Of a stretch of 64,000 nucleotides of DNA, positions 1 through 9,189 are shown in pieces. Position 1 is the stretch's first letter. Each line of letters begins with the position of its first letter. Below the pieces are notes generated by a model that was not told the DNA's origin, searched no databases, and saw nothing but the letters and a program-made list of their open reading frames with translations. A program made the translations under genes and the position numbers. The stretch is from Maritalea porphyrae. GTDB lineage: Bacteria; Pseudomonadota; Alphaproteobacteria; Rhizobiales; Devosiaceae. Where the stretch lies: assembly GCF_030159895.1 (NCBI RefSeq), contig NZ_BSNI01000001.1:124001-188000 (forward strand). Reading direction: 5' to 3'.

Positions 1-1240
1 AATTCTCAAGCGCCGCTGCTTTAAAATGATCGCGTGGCACGCTTTGCAAAAACCCAGCAGATATCAACATCCAATAGGGAAAACCGAGCCAGGTATTGAC
101 CAGCAACAGCATTGTTCGGGTCAGGGTTGGGTTAGTGAACCAATCAGGTTCAAGCCCAAACAACCCGCCAAGGATGAGGTTTATTTCACCAAAATTTTGG
201 TTGAACAATCCGCGAAAAACAAGGATCGAAATAAACGCAGGGACGGCATAAGGCAGAATAAGGAAAAGCTTGTAAATGCCTTTATGTGCGAGATGCTCCC
301 ACTCCAAAATGACGGCAAGCATGGTGCCAACACCAGAAGTGAAGATCATCGATAGAAATGCAAAAGCGCATGTCCAAATAAAAATTTCAAGCATTGGCTG
401 GCGAATGCCATCCGCGAACAATACTTTGGTGAAGTTTGCCCAACCAACACCCACAGGCCAACCCGGCGTCACCAGCTCGCCCGCATCATTTTGATAGAAC
501 CCTTTGTCGTGATTTGGCACCAGTTTTGTGCCATCAGCGCCAAGCAGAACACCCTCTTCTTCAAGGGTATAGAATGGCGCAGATGACGCAAACTCGCGCA
601 AACCATCCATTGTCAATTCGCCACCATCGGGCAGTTCAACCACCAATTGCTGCAACGCTGCGCGGTTCTGCAAAACCGCTTTGACCTTGAGCGTGTCCGG
701 TGCCTGCCCTTTGTGCGGCGCTGCCAGCAAGCGCCCATCTGTTGCCTTTTCAATCGGCACTGTAATCAAAGCCGGTCGGCCATCATCTTCGGGGAAGAAA
801 AGGCGAGAATCTGATGTCAGTGCAAATGGACGACCACTATCCGGCGCCTTGACCATCTTATCAAGGTGGATTTGCTGTACCCGTTCAAACGGCAAAATGT
901 TGGAGGCGCTATAGTTGGTGAAGCCGATGCCAGATGTGTAAAGCACAGGCAAAACGATAAACACTGCAATTGCGGCAACCCCTGGGAATACGAACCGCCA
1001 AGTGTAAAACCGCGCCCAACCAAACAAAATGACAATCGAAATGCCGATGGCAAACGCCACCACGGCAAATATTGGTTCGCCAGCCAGATACAGGCCCCAA
1101 ATAACATATAAAAAGGCTAAGGCGATGGCTGTTAGACTGGCAATTCTAAAAAACGGCTTCACCGCTTCATAGACATCGCGGACCATCGAGTTTTCCGTCA
1201 AGTTGGATTGCGGATCACGATCTTCAGTCATTACAGACAT
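1..1240 (-). CDS. malF: Maltose/maltodextrin ABC transporter permease MalF (partial, C-terminus beyond window)
   Basis: Inner-membrane permease of a maltose/maltodextrin ABC importer. The frame is open from an ATG at 1240 to the window edge, about 413 codons, so it has no stop here. Hydrophobic spans begin near residue 33 and are followed by a long hydrophilic, presumably periplasmic segment, as in enteric MalF. The last visible residues (SVPRDHFKAAALEN) are the start of the EAA loop that docks on the ATPase, so roughly the last hundred residues are missing. A second ATG lies three codons downstream of the chosen start. The gene follows malE on the same strand after a 59-nt gap holding a hairpin; malG is expected next, outside the window. 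Confidence 0.88.
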   Translation of the reverse strand, partial: MSVMTEDRDPQSNLTENSMVRDVYEAVKPFFRIASLTAIALAFLYVIWGLYLAGEPIFAVVAFAIGISIVILFGWARFYTWRFVFPGVAAIAVFIVLPVLYTSGIGFTNYSASNILPFERVQQIHLDKMVKAPDSGRPFALTSDSRLFFPEDDGRPALITVPIEKATDGRLLAAPHKGQAPDTLKVKAVLQNRAALQQLVVELPDGGELTMDGLREFASSAPFYTLEEEGVLLGADGTKLVPNHDKGFYQNDAGELVTPGWPVGVGWANFTKVLFADGIRQPMLEIFIWTCAFAFLSMIFTSGVGTMLAVILEWEHLAHKGIYKLFLILPYAVPAFISILVFRGLFNQNFGEINLILGGLFGLEPDWFTNPTLTRTMLLLVNTWLGFPYWMLISAGFLQSVPRDHFKAAALEN

Positions 1241-1264
1241 GGCGCTGGCCTTTGCAGTTTTGGT

Positions 1265-1291
1265 GAGGCACCGCCAAACTGGCGATGCCTC
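1265..1291 (-). promoter_or_regulatory. Hairpin between malE and malF
   Basis: GAGGCA and TGCCTC arms (6 bp), one mismatch, then a CGCC/GGCG inner stem around a 5-nt loop. No T-run follows on the minus strand, so it is more likely an mRNA-stabilising or attenuating structure than a full terminator. A hairpin at this place would favour more binding protein than permease, as is usual for ABC importers. Confidence 0.5.
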
Positions 1292-1299
1292 GATTTTGA

Positions 1300-2475
1300 T
1301 TATTCTGCCAAGATACGTGTTTCAGCACCAGCCAAAGCTTCTTCTACAGAAGACTGACCGTTGGTGATTGAACGTAGCGCAGGCTCCATTGCCGCCCAGA
1401 ACTTGCCCATTGCAGGGATCGAAGGCATAGGAATACCAGTTTGCGCATTTGCCAAAGTCGCCGCAATGTTCGCATCCGCTTCAACTTGTTTCGCAAATGA
1501 AACCGAAGTCACAGCACCCAATGGCACATCGTCATTCACTGTTTTCAAGCCATCATCAGTTAGCATGTAGCTCTCGATGAATTCTTTTGCGATATCTTTG
1601 TTTGGGCTAGCAGCGTTAACGGTTGCAGCCAAAACGCCAACGAACGCTTTTGAAGGTTTGCCGTCAACAGAAGGGATTGGCGCAACGCCAAAGTTGATGC
1701 CTGAAGTTTTAAGGTTTGACCAAGCCCAAGGACCATTGATCACCATGGCTGTTTCACCCTTGTTGATCGCAGCATCCATTACGCCATAATCAACGCCTTT
1801 TGGCATAACGCCACCATCAATCAATGACTTGATCATTGACGCGCCAGCAATAGCACCTTCATTGGCAACACCAGTTGTTGTTGCGTCGTATGCGCCATCT
1901 TTTTTCTCAAATGCGTAACCGCCACCGGCCATCAGCAAAGGGAATGAGAAGTAGGTGTTGTTGTAGTCCCACATGATTGGGTGTTCGATGCCGTCAATCT
2001 TAAGATCAGCAATTTCTTCAAAAGTTTTCGGTGGGTTTGGCACCAAATCTTTGTTGTAGATAAGGCCAACAGCTTCCACAGCCACTGGGTAACCCCAAAT
2101 CTTGCCATCAGATGTTACCGCATCCCAAGCAAAGTCAAATGTGTTTGCTTTAACTTCGTCACTTGGATCAACAGGTGTGATCAAGCCGCCAGCTGCCCAT
2201 TCACCAAAGCGATCGTGTGCCCAGATGAAGATATCCGGACCTTGGCCGTTAGCTGCAGCTTGTTGGAATTTGTCTGTAACACCTTCTGGGTGCTCAACAA
2301 CAACTTCAACACCAAGTTCTTCAGTGAACTTTGCACCAACTTCAGCAAGGCCATTATAGCCTTTGTCGCCATTGATCCAGATGACTAGCTTGCCTTCTTC
2401 CAACGCGTATGTTGGCAAAATTGAAGCCGCAGAAATCGCAATTGCGCTTGCTGCTAGTGTGAGTAGTTTCTTCAT
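1300..2475 (-). CDS. malE: Maltose/maltodextrin-binding protein MalE
   Basis: Periplasmic substrate-binding protein, 391 residues, close in length to enteric MalE. A Sec signal peptide of about 24 residues (lysines, a hydrophobic core, cleavage after PTYA) leads into [20 protein letters not shown], which matches the mature N-terminus of enteric MalE almost residue for residue. Other MalE landmarks are [32 protein letters not shown] and TDDGLKTVN. It sits between the alpha-glucosidase gene and malF on the same strand, so it should deliver maltose or maltodextrins to MalF/MalG/MalK. The match is good enough to separate it from the AglE/ThuE binding proteins often found in this kind of cluster. 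Confidence 0.93.
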   Translation of the reverse strand: MKKLLTLAASAIAISAASILPTYALEEGKLVIWINGDKGYNGLAEVGAKFTEELGVEVVVEHPEGVTDKFQQAAANGQGPDIFIWAHDRFGEWAAGGLITPVDPSDEVKANTFDFAWDAVTSDGKIWGYPVAVEAVGLIYNKDLVPNPPKTFEEIADLKIDGIEHPIMWDYNNTYFSFPLLMAGGGYAFEKKDGAYDATTTGVANEGAIAGASMIKSLIDGGVMPKGVDYGVMDAAINKGETAMVINGPWAWSNLKTSGINFGVAPIPSVDGKPSKAFVGVLAATVNAASPNKDIAKEFIESYMLTDDGLKTVNDDVPLGAVTSVSFAKQVEADANIAATLANAQTGIPMPSIPAMGKFWAAMEPALRSITNGQSSVEEALAGAETRILAE

Positions 2476-2505
2476 TGTGTAATCCTCCCGACTACCGAAA
2501 TGCCG

Positions 2506-4197
2506 CTAACCCAAAGCGGCGAAAAAGGCCTGATGGCCACCAAGGCTGACGGTTTTGCCGTCAAAGCCAAATTCAAATCCGTGATTTTCAAGCGCAGTGG
2601 CGCTCATGTTTGCTGGCAATTCAAATGCCACATCGTCATTGCTGAGATTGATGACGCAAAGCACTGCATCCGCCCCTTCTCCACGCACATAAGCAAGGCC
2701 CTCAACACCCCATTCAAGGAATGTCAGATCACCCGAAATTAGAGCAGGCAGCTGCTTGCGGAACGCTAAAAAGCGTTTGAATTGCGCATGAATAGATGTG
2801 TCCGAAGCGGCTTGCACTTCAACAGCTGCAGCCTTGTGCTCTGGTGCAACCGGCAGCCAAGTCTTTTCAGCTGTTGAGAAACCGCCATGCTGTTCACTTG
2901 AGGTCCAAGCAAATGGCGTGCGACAGCCATCGCGCCCTTTGAACTCGGGCCAGAAGGTAATGCCGTAAGGGTCGGTCAAATCTTCAAATGCGACATCCGC
3001 TTCCGTGAAGCCAAGTTCGTCGCCTTGGTAAAGACATACAGACCCTTTCAGGCTCAAAAGCAATGCACCAGCCAGTTTTGCAAACTGCTGTTTGTCGTTT
3101 GCCAAATCAGCCCAGCGAGTCATGTGGCGGTTCACATCATGGTTGGAAAACGCCCAACACGGCCAGCTATTGCCCTGCGCGAACTCTTCAGAAGCATCTT
3201 CAAATTTAGTGATACATTTCTTGAAATGGGCCGCGGAGAAATCCGGTCCAAGCATGTCGAACGAATAGCACATGTGAAGGCGGTCTTCGCCTGCAGTATA
3301 TTCCGCCATTGTGCGCAAAGAACGGTCACCGTCTCCAACTTCGCCTACGGAAGAGGCGCCCGGATACTCGTCCAGCAACGCACGGAACTTTTCCAAGAAC
3401 CCAATGTTTTCAGGACGCGTTTTGTCATAGATATGCTCTTGGAACCCATAAGGGTTGAGATCCGGCACATCGTTGGACCCGCCGCTGGTAACAGGTGGAT
3501 TATCGCGCAGCTCTTGATCATGAACGTAAAAATTCACTGTATCGAGACGGAAACCATCAACGCCGCGCTCAAGCCAAAACCGAACCGTTTCCAGCAATGC
3601 ATCTTGCACGGCTTCACAATGGAAGTTCAGGTCCGGCTGGCTTGGTAAGAAATTGTGCAAATAGTACTGGCGACGCTTCGGGTTCCAGCTCCACGCCGGA
3701 CCACCAAAAACAGATTGCCAGTTTGTCGGCGGTGTACCATCGGGCTTCGCATCTGCCCAAACATACCAATCAGATTTGTCACCATCGCGACTTTGGCGGC
3801 TTTCATTGAACCACTCATGTTGATCCGAAGTGTGTGACAACACTTGGTCGATCATCACCTTTAGACCAAGCGCGTGGGCACGTGCCACCATCGCATCAAA
3901 ATCTTCAAGCGTGCCAAAGCTTGGATCAACGTCACAATAATCTGATACGTCGTAGCCCATGTCTTTCATCGGGCTCTTAAAGAATGGCGACAGCCAAATC
4001 GCATCGGCACCCAGGTCCGCAATGTAATCTAGGCGCTGTGTAATACCGCGCAAATCGCCAATGCCATCGCCATTGCTGTCTTGGAAAGAACGTGGGTAGA
4101 TCTGATAGATCACCGCACCGCGCCACCAATCTTCTTGCGCCGCAACACCTGCGTTAGCGCCCGTATCCATTTGTTTGACAGCCAATGCTTCGCTCAT
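2506..4197 (-). CDS. GH13 alpha-glucosidase (oligo-1,6-/alpha-1,4-glucosidase type)
   Basis: Cytoplasmic hydrolase releasing glucose from imported maltose or other alpha-glucosides; no signal peptide is visible. With the ATG at 4197 it has 563 residues, normal for the family. GH13 landmarks: YQIYPRSFQDSNGDGIGDL near residue 31, the nucleophile Asp about 219 in GFRLDTVNF, the acid/base Glu about 286 in SVGEVGD, and Asp about 354 in FSNHDVNR. A good Shine-Dalgarno (GGACGAGG) precedes 4197; a longer frame to 4266 would run into the operator and was rejected. It is the first gene of the unit followed by malE and malF, divergent from the LacI gene. Equivalent genes in rhizobia are called aglA. Confidence 0.9.
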   Translation of the reverse strand: MSEALAVKQMDTGANAGVAAQEDWWRGAVIYQIYPRSFQDSNGDGIGDLRGITQRLDYIADLGADAIWLSPFFKSPMKDMGYDVSDYCDVDPSFGTLEDFDAMVARAHALGLKVMIDQVLSHTSDQHEWFNESRQSRDGDKSDWYVWADAKPDGTPPTNWQSVFGGPAWSWNPKRRQYYLHNFLPSQPDLNFHCEAVQDALLETVRFWLERGVDGFRLDTVNFYVHDQELRDNPPVTSGGSNDVPDLNPYGFQEHIYDKTRPENIGFLEKFRALLDEYPGASSVGEVGDGDRSLRTMAEYTAGEDRLHMCYSFDMLGPDFSAAHFKKCITKFEDASEEFAQGNSWPCWAFSNHDVNRHMTRWADLANDKQQFAKLAGALLLSLKGSVCLYQGDELGFTEADVAFEDLTDPYGITFWPEFKGRDGCRTPFAWTSSEQHGGFSTAEKTWLPVAPEHKAAAVEVQAASDTSIHAQFKRFLAFRKQLPALISGDLTFLEWGVEGLAYVRGEGADAVLCVINLSNDDVAFELPANMSATALENHGFEFGFDGKTVSLGGHQAFFAALG

Positions 4198-4250
4198 CCT
4201 CGTCCTTACTCCATTCACCAAATCCAGCCATCGGATTCGGTTCGCAACTA

Positions 4251-4266
4251 TTGAAAGCGCTTTCAA
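4251..4266. promoter_or_regulatory. LacI-family operator, alpha-glucosidase side
   Basis: Perfect 16-bp palindrome TTGAAAGCGCTTTCAA with the central CG expected for LacI-family operators. It lies about 54 bp upstream of the alpha-glucosidase start and is repeated with one change at 4457-4472 in front of the divergent LacI gene. Binding by the LacI protein encoded at 4523 is inferred. Confidence 0.75.
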
Positions 4267-4456
4267 GAAAACGAAATGAATCGGAATATGTCAAGCATCA
4301 TTTTTCGCAACGCCGCGAACAATATCCGCAAATCCAGCAGAAAAGGATAATTAAATAACTGAATTTAAAGCATTTATTCTAATAGCAAACAAATTTCACG
4401 AGAATTGACAATTGTCAGGGCTTGCCAAAACATCCAATGAGCAATAAGAAATGGCT

Positions 4457-4472
4457 TGGAAAGCGCTTTCAA
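4457..4472. promoter_or_regulatory. LacI-family operator, regulator side
   Basis: TGGAAAGCGCTTTCAA, one base different from the palindrome at 4251-4266 and keeping its GAAAGCGCTTTC core. It lies about 50 bp before the GTG start of the LacI gene. The pair, roughly 206 bp apart, would allow joint control of both divergent units and autoregulation, perhaps through a DNA loop. Confidence 0.72.
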
Positions 4473-4522
4473 TGATTGCGTATTTCGCTGCCAAATGGGA
4501 TTCGTGGAGGAAGGAGGACGTT

Positions 4523-5545
4523 GTGGCAAATCTAAAATCACTTGCTGAGCATCTTGGCCTTTCTCAAGCCACGGTGTCCCGCGCGTTGAACAACTATTCA
4601 ACCGTGAACCAAGAAACGCGCGCAAAAGTGCTAGAAGCGGCGAAAAAACTAAATTATCGCCCAAATTCAAGCGCGCGCAGATTGGCCACCGGGCGCGCCG
4701 ATGCCATTGGCATTGTGCTGCCCCATCAAGACGACTTGTTGGTTGATCCGCACTTCGCTGACTTTTTGGCAGCTTTGACCAAAAAGCTGGCCACTTACGA
4801 TAATGATGTGGTCTTGACCGCCACCGACACACCGCAAACATATCAACGCTTTGCAGAGATTGGCAAAGTGGACGGGTTTGTCATTTCTGCGCCCAAAGCC
4901 CACGATGAGCGCATTGCCGTACTGTCAAAACTCAACTTTCCGTTTATCGTTCACGGCCGTTGTGAAACAGACCTGCCTTACGGCTTTTTCGACATTGACA
5001 ATGAAGGCGCGTTTTACGATGCGACCAAACTCCTGCTGCAACTGGGGCACACACGCATTGGCCTGATAAATGGCGCTGCGGATCTGATGTTCGCCAAACA
5101 GCGCCTGGACGGCTATAACCGCGCCCACAAAGAATTCGGCATCAAACCTGCGCTAGAACTCATCCATCATGACCACATGACCGAAGAATATGGCTACCGC
5201 CACGCGCAGGCGTTGCTTGATCTGGACGACCGCCCCACCGCGTTTCTTTGTTCTTCGACACTGGTCACGGTCGGTGCCCAACGTCGCATCCGAGAAATGG
5301 GCCTTGAAATAGGCAAAGACATATCCATCATCACCCATGACGATGGATTGTCGTCCTTAAAAACCGAGAATTTTTCTGTTGCCCTAACGGTTACGCGCGC
5401 GCCTATCCGCGACGCGGGCACACAAATCGCCAAAATGGTAGTGGACCTTGTCCGCGGCACCCCAATCGAACAATTACAAAAAGTCGTACCGGTTGATCTG
5501 ATCGTGAGAACGTCAACCAGCGCACCAAGAAGGAGCAGATCGTGA
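4523..5545 (+). CDS. LacI-family transcriptional regulator of the maltose/alpha-glucoside genes
   Basis: 340-residue repressor. The helix-turn-helix is at the extreme N-terminus (KSLAEHLGLSQATVSRALN), followed by the hinge (AKKLNYRPNSSARRLATGR) and a periplasmic-binding-protein-like effector domain. The GTG at 4523 is chosen because GGAGG lies just upstream and LacI proteins begin directly with the helix-turn-helix; an ATG at 4451 would run through the operator and add 24 unlikely residues. The stop overlaps the GTG start of malK (GTGA), so the two are translationally coupled. Comparable regulators in rhizobia are called AglR. The natural inducer is inferred to be maltose or a related glucoside. 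Confidence 0.87.
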   Translation: MANLKSLAEHLGLSQATVSRALNNYSTVNQETRAKVLEAAKKLNYRPNSSARRLATGRADAIGIVLPHQDDLLVDPHFADFLAALTKKLATYDNDVVLTATDTPQTYQRFAEIGKVDGFVISAPKAHDERIAVLSKLNFPFIVHGRCETDLPYGFFDIDNEGAFYDATKLLLQLGHTRIGLINGAADLMFAKQRLDGYNRAHKEFGIKPALELIHHDHMTEEYGYRHAQALLDLDDRPTAFLCSSTLVTVGAQRRIREMGLEIGKDISIITHDDGLSSLKTENFSVALTVTRAPIRDAGTQIAKMVVDLVRGTPIEQLQKVVPVDLIVRTSTSAPRRSRS

Positions 5546-6621
5546 GCGAAGCGAAAACGGTCCTGGACATTCAAAACCTGAAAAAGAACTACGGCTCTGT
5601 CGAGGTATTGCACGATATCAATATCGACATGAAAGAAGCTGAGTTTTTGGTGCTGTTGGGCCCATCTGGTTGCGGCAAGTCGACACTGCTCAATTGCATT
5701 GCTGGTCTAGAAACCATCAATGAAGGCACCATCCAAATTGGCGGCAAAGACATGACGCAAACCCCACCTGGGGAGCGCGACATCGCAATGGTTTTCCAAT
5801 CCTATGCGCTCTACCCAACCATGACGGTGGGGGAAAACATCACCTTTGGCCTGAAAGTGCGTGGAACTGCCAAACAAGAGCAGCAAAAGCAACTCAAGCG
5901 CGTTGCTGAAATATTGCAGCTCGATCAATTACTCGACCGCAAGCCAAGCGCCCTTTCTGGTGGACAACGTCAACGCGTCGCCATGGGCCGCGCCTTGGTG
6001 CGTGACCCTCAACTTTATCTTTTTGATGAGCCACTTTCGAACCTTGATGCAAAGCTGCGTGTCGAAATGCGCGCTGAGATCAAAAGCCTTCATCAACGCG
6101 TGAATGCCTCAATCGTTTATGTGACGCATGACCAAATTGAAGCCATGACACTGGCCACCCGCATTTGTATTTTGAAGGACGGCTATATCCAACAAATTGG
6201 CACCCCAGATGAAGTTTATTACCGTCCGGCAAACACATATGTGGCCGGCTTTATGGGCTCACCACCAATGAATATTCTGCCCGCCAATGCGACCGAGAAT
6301 GGCAACATATCACTGGCCAAAGATCAGACACAGCTAAAGAGCGCAGATTTTGGCCTAAATGGAAAAGCGCTGTTTGGCATTCGGCCAGAAGAAATAGAAG
6401 TCGTAGGTGAAAAAAACGGGGTTCTAGCGCACCCAGTTTCAGCAACAGCAATCGAGCGCACCGGTTCTGATACCTATATCACCGCTCAAATCGGCGAACA
6501 CAGCTTCACAATTCGCGAAGCCGCCCGCAAGCGCGTCAATGTTGGCGACAAATTCAACATCTCATTTGACAACGACGCAGTTAGCCTTTTCCACGGCGAA
6601 ACTGGTGAGCGCCTGAATTAG
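5542..6621 (+). CDS. malK: Sugar ABC transporter ATP-binding protein (MalK/UgpC type)
   Basis: 359-residue cytoplasmic ATPase that powers the MalE-MalF importer. Walker A GPSGCGKST lies at about residues 40-48, the signature LSGGQRQR near 138, and Walker B YLFDEPLSNLD near 159. The C-terminal MalK-type regulatory domain includes GIRPEE. The start is GTG at 5542, overlapping the LacI stop by 4 nt. Although on the opposite strand from malEF, it is the only MalK-type ATPase beside them and shares the operator region. A strong terminator follows, so the plus-strand unit is just regulator plus ATPase. Confidence 0.9.
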   Translation: MSEAKTVLDIQNLKKNYGSVEVLHDINIDMKEAEFLVLLGPSGCGKSTLLNCIAGLETINEGTIQIGGKDMTQTPPGERDIAMVFQSYALYPTMTVGENITFGLKVRGTAKQEQQKQLKRVAEILQLDQLLDRKPSALSGGQRQRVAMGRALVRDPQLYLFDEPLSNLDAKLRVEMRAEIKSLHQRVNASIVYVTHDQIEAMTLATRICILKDGYIQQIGTPDEVYYRPANTYVAGFMGSPPMNILPANATENGNISLAKDQTQLKSADFGLNGKALFGIRPEEIEVVGEKNGVLAHPVSATAIERTGSDTYITAQIGEHSFTIREAARKRVNVGDKFNISFDNDAVSLFHGETGERLN

Positions 6622-6654
6622 CCGCATTTCACATCCCATACTCGATCGATCCCA

Positions 6655-6678
6655 GGGCGCCGTTATGGCGCCCTTTTT
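6655..6678 (+). terminator. Rho-independent terminator after malK
   Basis: GGGCGCC stem, GTTAT loop, GGCGCCC stem, followed immediately by five T. It is 33 nt after the malK stop and ends the regulator-malK unit. Confidence 0.88.
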
Positions 6679-6918
6679 GTCCAGCCACTCAAATTTCTGA
6701 AACAATTTTCACACAACCCTAAGTTCTGTACAGATTATTTTTGTTAATTTCTTGACAGCTGATGGTGACATGAAGGAACATCTTCAAATTGTCACAAAAC
6801 TGCTAAGGAAGAAGACTAGAGCTCTTCCCGCGCTAAACAGTGGCGCAACGAAAATAACGAAGGGCGCACGCAGCAATTTCGCTTTGCGATGAACGCCTTA
6901 CATAAGTGGAGTGAAATC

Positions 6919-7986
6919 ATGAACAAGATTCTATCATCAGGGATTGCCTTGCTCGCTGCTGGCGTTCTAAGCACGTCGGCTGCACAAGCGGAAACCTTGC
7001 GTCTACTCACATGGGGCGGCTACGCACCTGAAAATGTTGTAGAATTGTTTGAAAAAGAAACCGGCCACACTGTGGAAGTGACAAAATCAAACAACGAAGA
7101 AATGGTTGCAAAACTGCGCGCAACAAATGGCGGCGGTTTCGACCTTGCTCAACCAAGCCAAGACCGCATTGCTGGCGCGCAAGCAGAATTTGATATCTAT
7201 AAGCCGCTTGATCTGTCAAAAATTGACGCAAGCCAATTCATCCCATCGATGTTGGAAGCCACAAAAGGCAATACCATGATCGACGGTGAAGTTTATGGCG
7301 TACCGCACGTTTGGGGCACATCTGGTTTGGTGGTCAACACTGCGATGGCTGGCCAAGTCAAAGACTATACTGACCTTTGCGACCCTTCAGTCGCTGGCAA
7401 AGTATCGTACCGTTTGAAGCGCCCAACATTGATCGGTTTTGCTTTCTCTATGGGTCTAGACCCATTCGCAGCCTACAATGACGAAGCAGCTTACCAAGAC
7501 ATCTTGGACAAAGTTGAAGCCAAGTTGATCGACTGTAAGTCGAACGTTAAAACCTATTGGGGTGGTGGCGACGAGATCAAAAACCTCCTTCGTTCGGGCG
7601 AAGTTGTAGCTGCCATGGCTTGGGATACAGGCGGCTGGTCACTCAATGCTGACAATGCTGACATCACATTCGTAGCGCCAACATCTGGTGCTTTGGGTTG
7701 GATTGATACATTCGCAATGCCAAAACGCGGTCGTGCTGACGAAGCGGCATATGCTTGGATCAATTTCGTGATGCAACCAGAAATTGCTGCGATGATCACA
7801 ACTGCTGCGGGTAACTTCACCGCATCACAAGGCGGCGACGCTGGCGTGGACGATGCACTTAAAGCACGTTACCAAGCAAGCTTCCCGCAAGAAGCAATCG
7901 ACAACATCAAGTGGTACCCAACAGTGCCTGCAAATCTTGAGACACTCGAAGGCGCAGTGCTTGATCGCGTAAACGCAGCAAAATAA
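6919..7986 (+). CDS. ABC transporter substrate-binding protein, spermidine/putrescine (PotD/PotF) family
   Basis: 355-residue periplasmic binding protein. The ATG at 6919 has a GGAG seven bases upstream and begins a clear signal peptide ending in TSAAQA at about residue 24. The mature start ETLRLLTWGGYAPENVVE is typical of family 1 binding proteins for polyamines, and AMAWDTGGW and GALGWIDTFAMPK are typical ligand-pocket segments. It heads a four-gene importer unit with a weak intercistronic terminator before the ATPase, which would give excess binding protein. The true ligand is not certain: polyamines, amino alcohols and opines are all bound by close relatives. The catabolic genes at 11.9-15.8 kb suggest an amine. 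Confidence 0.82.
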   Translation: MNKILSSGIALLAAGVLSTSAAQAETLRLLTWGGYAPENVVELFEKETGHTVEVTKSNNEEMVAKLRATNGGGFDLAQPSQDRIAGAQAEFDIYKPLDLSKIDASQFIPSMLEATKGNTMIDGEVYGVPHVWGTSGLVVNTAMAGQVKDYTDLCDPSVAGKVSYRLKRPTLIGFAFSMGLDPFAAYNDEAAYQDILDKVEAKLIDCKSNVKTYWGGGDEIKNLLRSGEVVAAMAWDTGGWSLNADNADITFVAPTSGALGWIDTFAMPKRGRADEAAYAWINFVMQPEIAAMITTAAGNFTASQGGDAGVDDALKARYQASFPQEAIDNIKWYPTVPANLETLEGAVLDRVNAAK

Positions 7987-8016
7987 GCTTCGTCTAGAAG
8001 TGAACTGAATTGAAGG

Positions 8017-8038
8017 GGCGCGGATATCTGCGCCTTTT
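8017..8038 (+). terminator. Intercistronic terminator/attenuator between binding protein and ATPase
   Basis: GGCGC and GCGCC arms around an 8-nt loop that can partly pair (G-U, GA/TC), followed by TTTTCTT. It sits 30 nt after the binding-protein stop. Partial read-through would leave less message for the ATPase and permeases. Confidence 0.6.
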
Positions 8039-8069
8039 CTTGCATAAAGACCTTTTGGGGGGAAGAATA

Positions 8070-9188
8070 ATGAGCCAAAACAAATCGGCCACCGCTTACG
8101 ACTTAGAATGCCAAAACATCAATAAGGACTTTGATGGGTTCAAGGCTGTTGATGATGTCAGCTTTGGCGTCCCTGCGGGCACTTTCTTTTCCATTCTTGG
8201 CCCCTCTGGCTGCGGCAAGACCACCCTGTTGCGTATGATCGCGGGTTTCCAAGAACCTTCAAGCGGCGACTTGTTGATCAAAGGCAAATCAATGATTGGC
8301 GTACAGCCAAACAAACGCCCTGTCTCGATGGTGTTTCAGCATTTGGCGCTGTTTCCAATGATGGACATTGCTGCCAATGTTGGCTTTGGGCTGCGCCAGC
8401 GTGGCGTGCCACGCGAAGACATCGCAAAACGGGTTGAAACCGTGTTGGAACGCGTCGGATTGCCCGGCGTCGGCTCGCGACAGATCAACCAACTCTCGGG
8501 CGGTCAAAAACAGCGCGTGGCCATTGCTCGCTGCATGGTTTTGGAACCCGACGTTTTGCTGCTCGATGAACCGCTCGGCGCGCTAGACTTGAAGCTGCGC
8601 GAGCACATGAAAATTGAATTGAAAAAGCTGCAATCTGAATTCGGGACTACTTTCGTTTACATCACGCACGATCAATCAGAAGCTTTGGTGATGAGCGACC
8701 AAATCGCGGTAATGAACCACGGCAAATTCGAACAGGTCGGCACAGCTCGCGAACTGTACCACACGCCAAACACTGCATTTGTGGCTGGGTTTGTGGGCGA
8801 AGCCAACAAATATGAAGCAACAGTGGACGCTGCGTTTGGTGATGCAGTGACACTGGTGACGCCCGAAGGTATGGAGCTGAAAGGCATCAGCCCTGTTTCA
8901 AAGCTTGAGAAGGGTGACAAAGCCCATGTGTTCGTGCGACCCGAAGCCGTCCGACTGGCAACCGAAGCGGACAAATTCGGCGGCATTGAAAACCTAAACA
9001 CCGGCATCGTCGAAAATATTCTTTTCAATGGCGCGAACAGCCACATCATTTTGCGCGAGGAGAAGTCGGGCGGCGAGATGAACGTCGCCATTCCGCAAAC
9101 TGGCGAGTTCCGCGACCTTAATAAAGGCGACAAGATATTCATCGGCTGGGAAGCCGAACAAACCCGCTGCTACCGAGCGGAGGGATAA
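8070..9188 (+). CDS. potA: ABC transporter ATP-binding protein, PotA/PotG family
   Basis: 372-residue ATPase of the Pot-type importer. Walker A GPSGCGKTT, signature LSGGQKQR, Walker B LLLDEPLGALD and a C-terminal TOBE-like domain (VFVRPEAVRL) are all present. The ATG at 8070 is preceded by GGGGGGAAG; an upstream in-frame ATG at 8010 would start inside the intercistronic hairpin and was rejected. One base separates its stop from the next start, so it is coupled to the permease. The symbol denotes the family, not a proven substrate. Confidence 0.87.
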   Translation: MSQNKSATAYDLECQNINKDFDGFKAVDDVSFGVPAGTFFSILGPSGCGKTTLLRMIAGFQEPSSGDLLIKGKSMIGVQPNKRPVSMVFQHLALFPMMDIAANVGFGLRQRGVPREDIAKRVETVLERVGLPGVGSRQINQLSGGQKQRVAIARCMVLEPDVLLLDEPLGALDLKLREHMKIELKKLQSEFGTTFVYITHDQSEALVMSDQIAVMNHGKFEQVGTARELYHTPNTAFVAGFVGEANKYEATVDAAFGDAVTLVTPEGMELKGISPVSKLEKGDKAHVFVRPEAVRLATEADKFGGIENLNTGIVENILFNGANSHIILREEKSGGEMNVAIPQTGEFRDLNKGDKIFIGWEAEQTRCYRAEG

Positions 9189-9189
9189 G

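Noticed and set aside
3025-3648. Open frame of 207 codons on the plus strand
   Set aside because: It is antisense to the alpha-glucosidase, whose catalytic motifs are intact, and its translation has no domain-like features.
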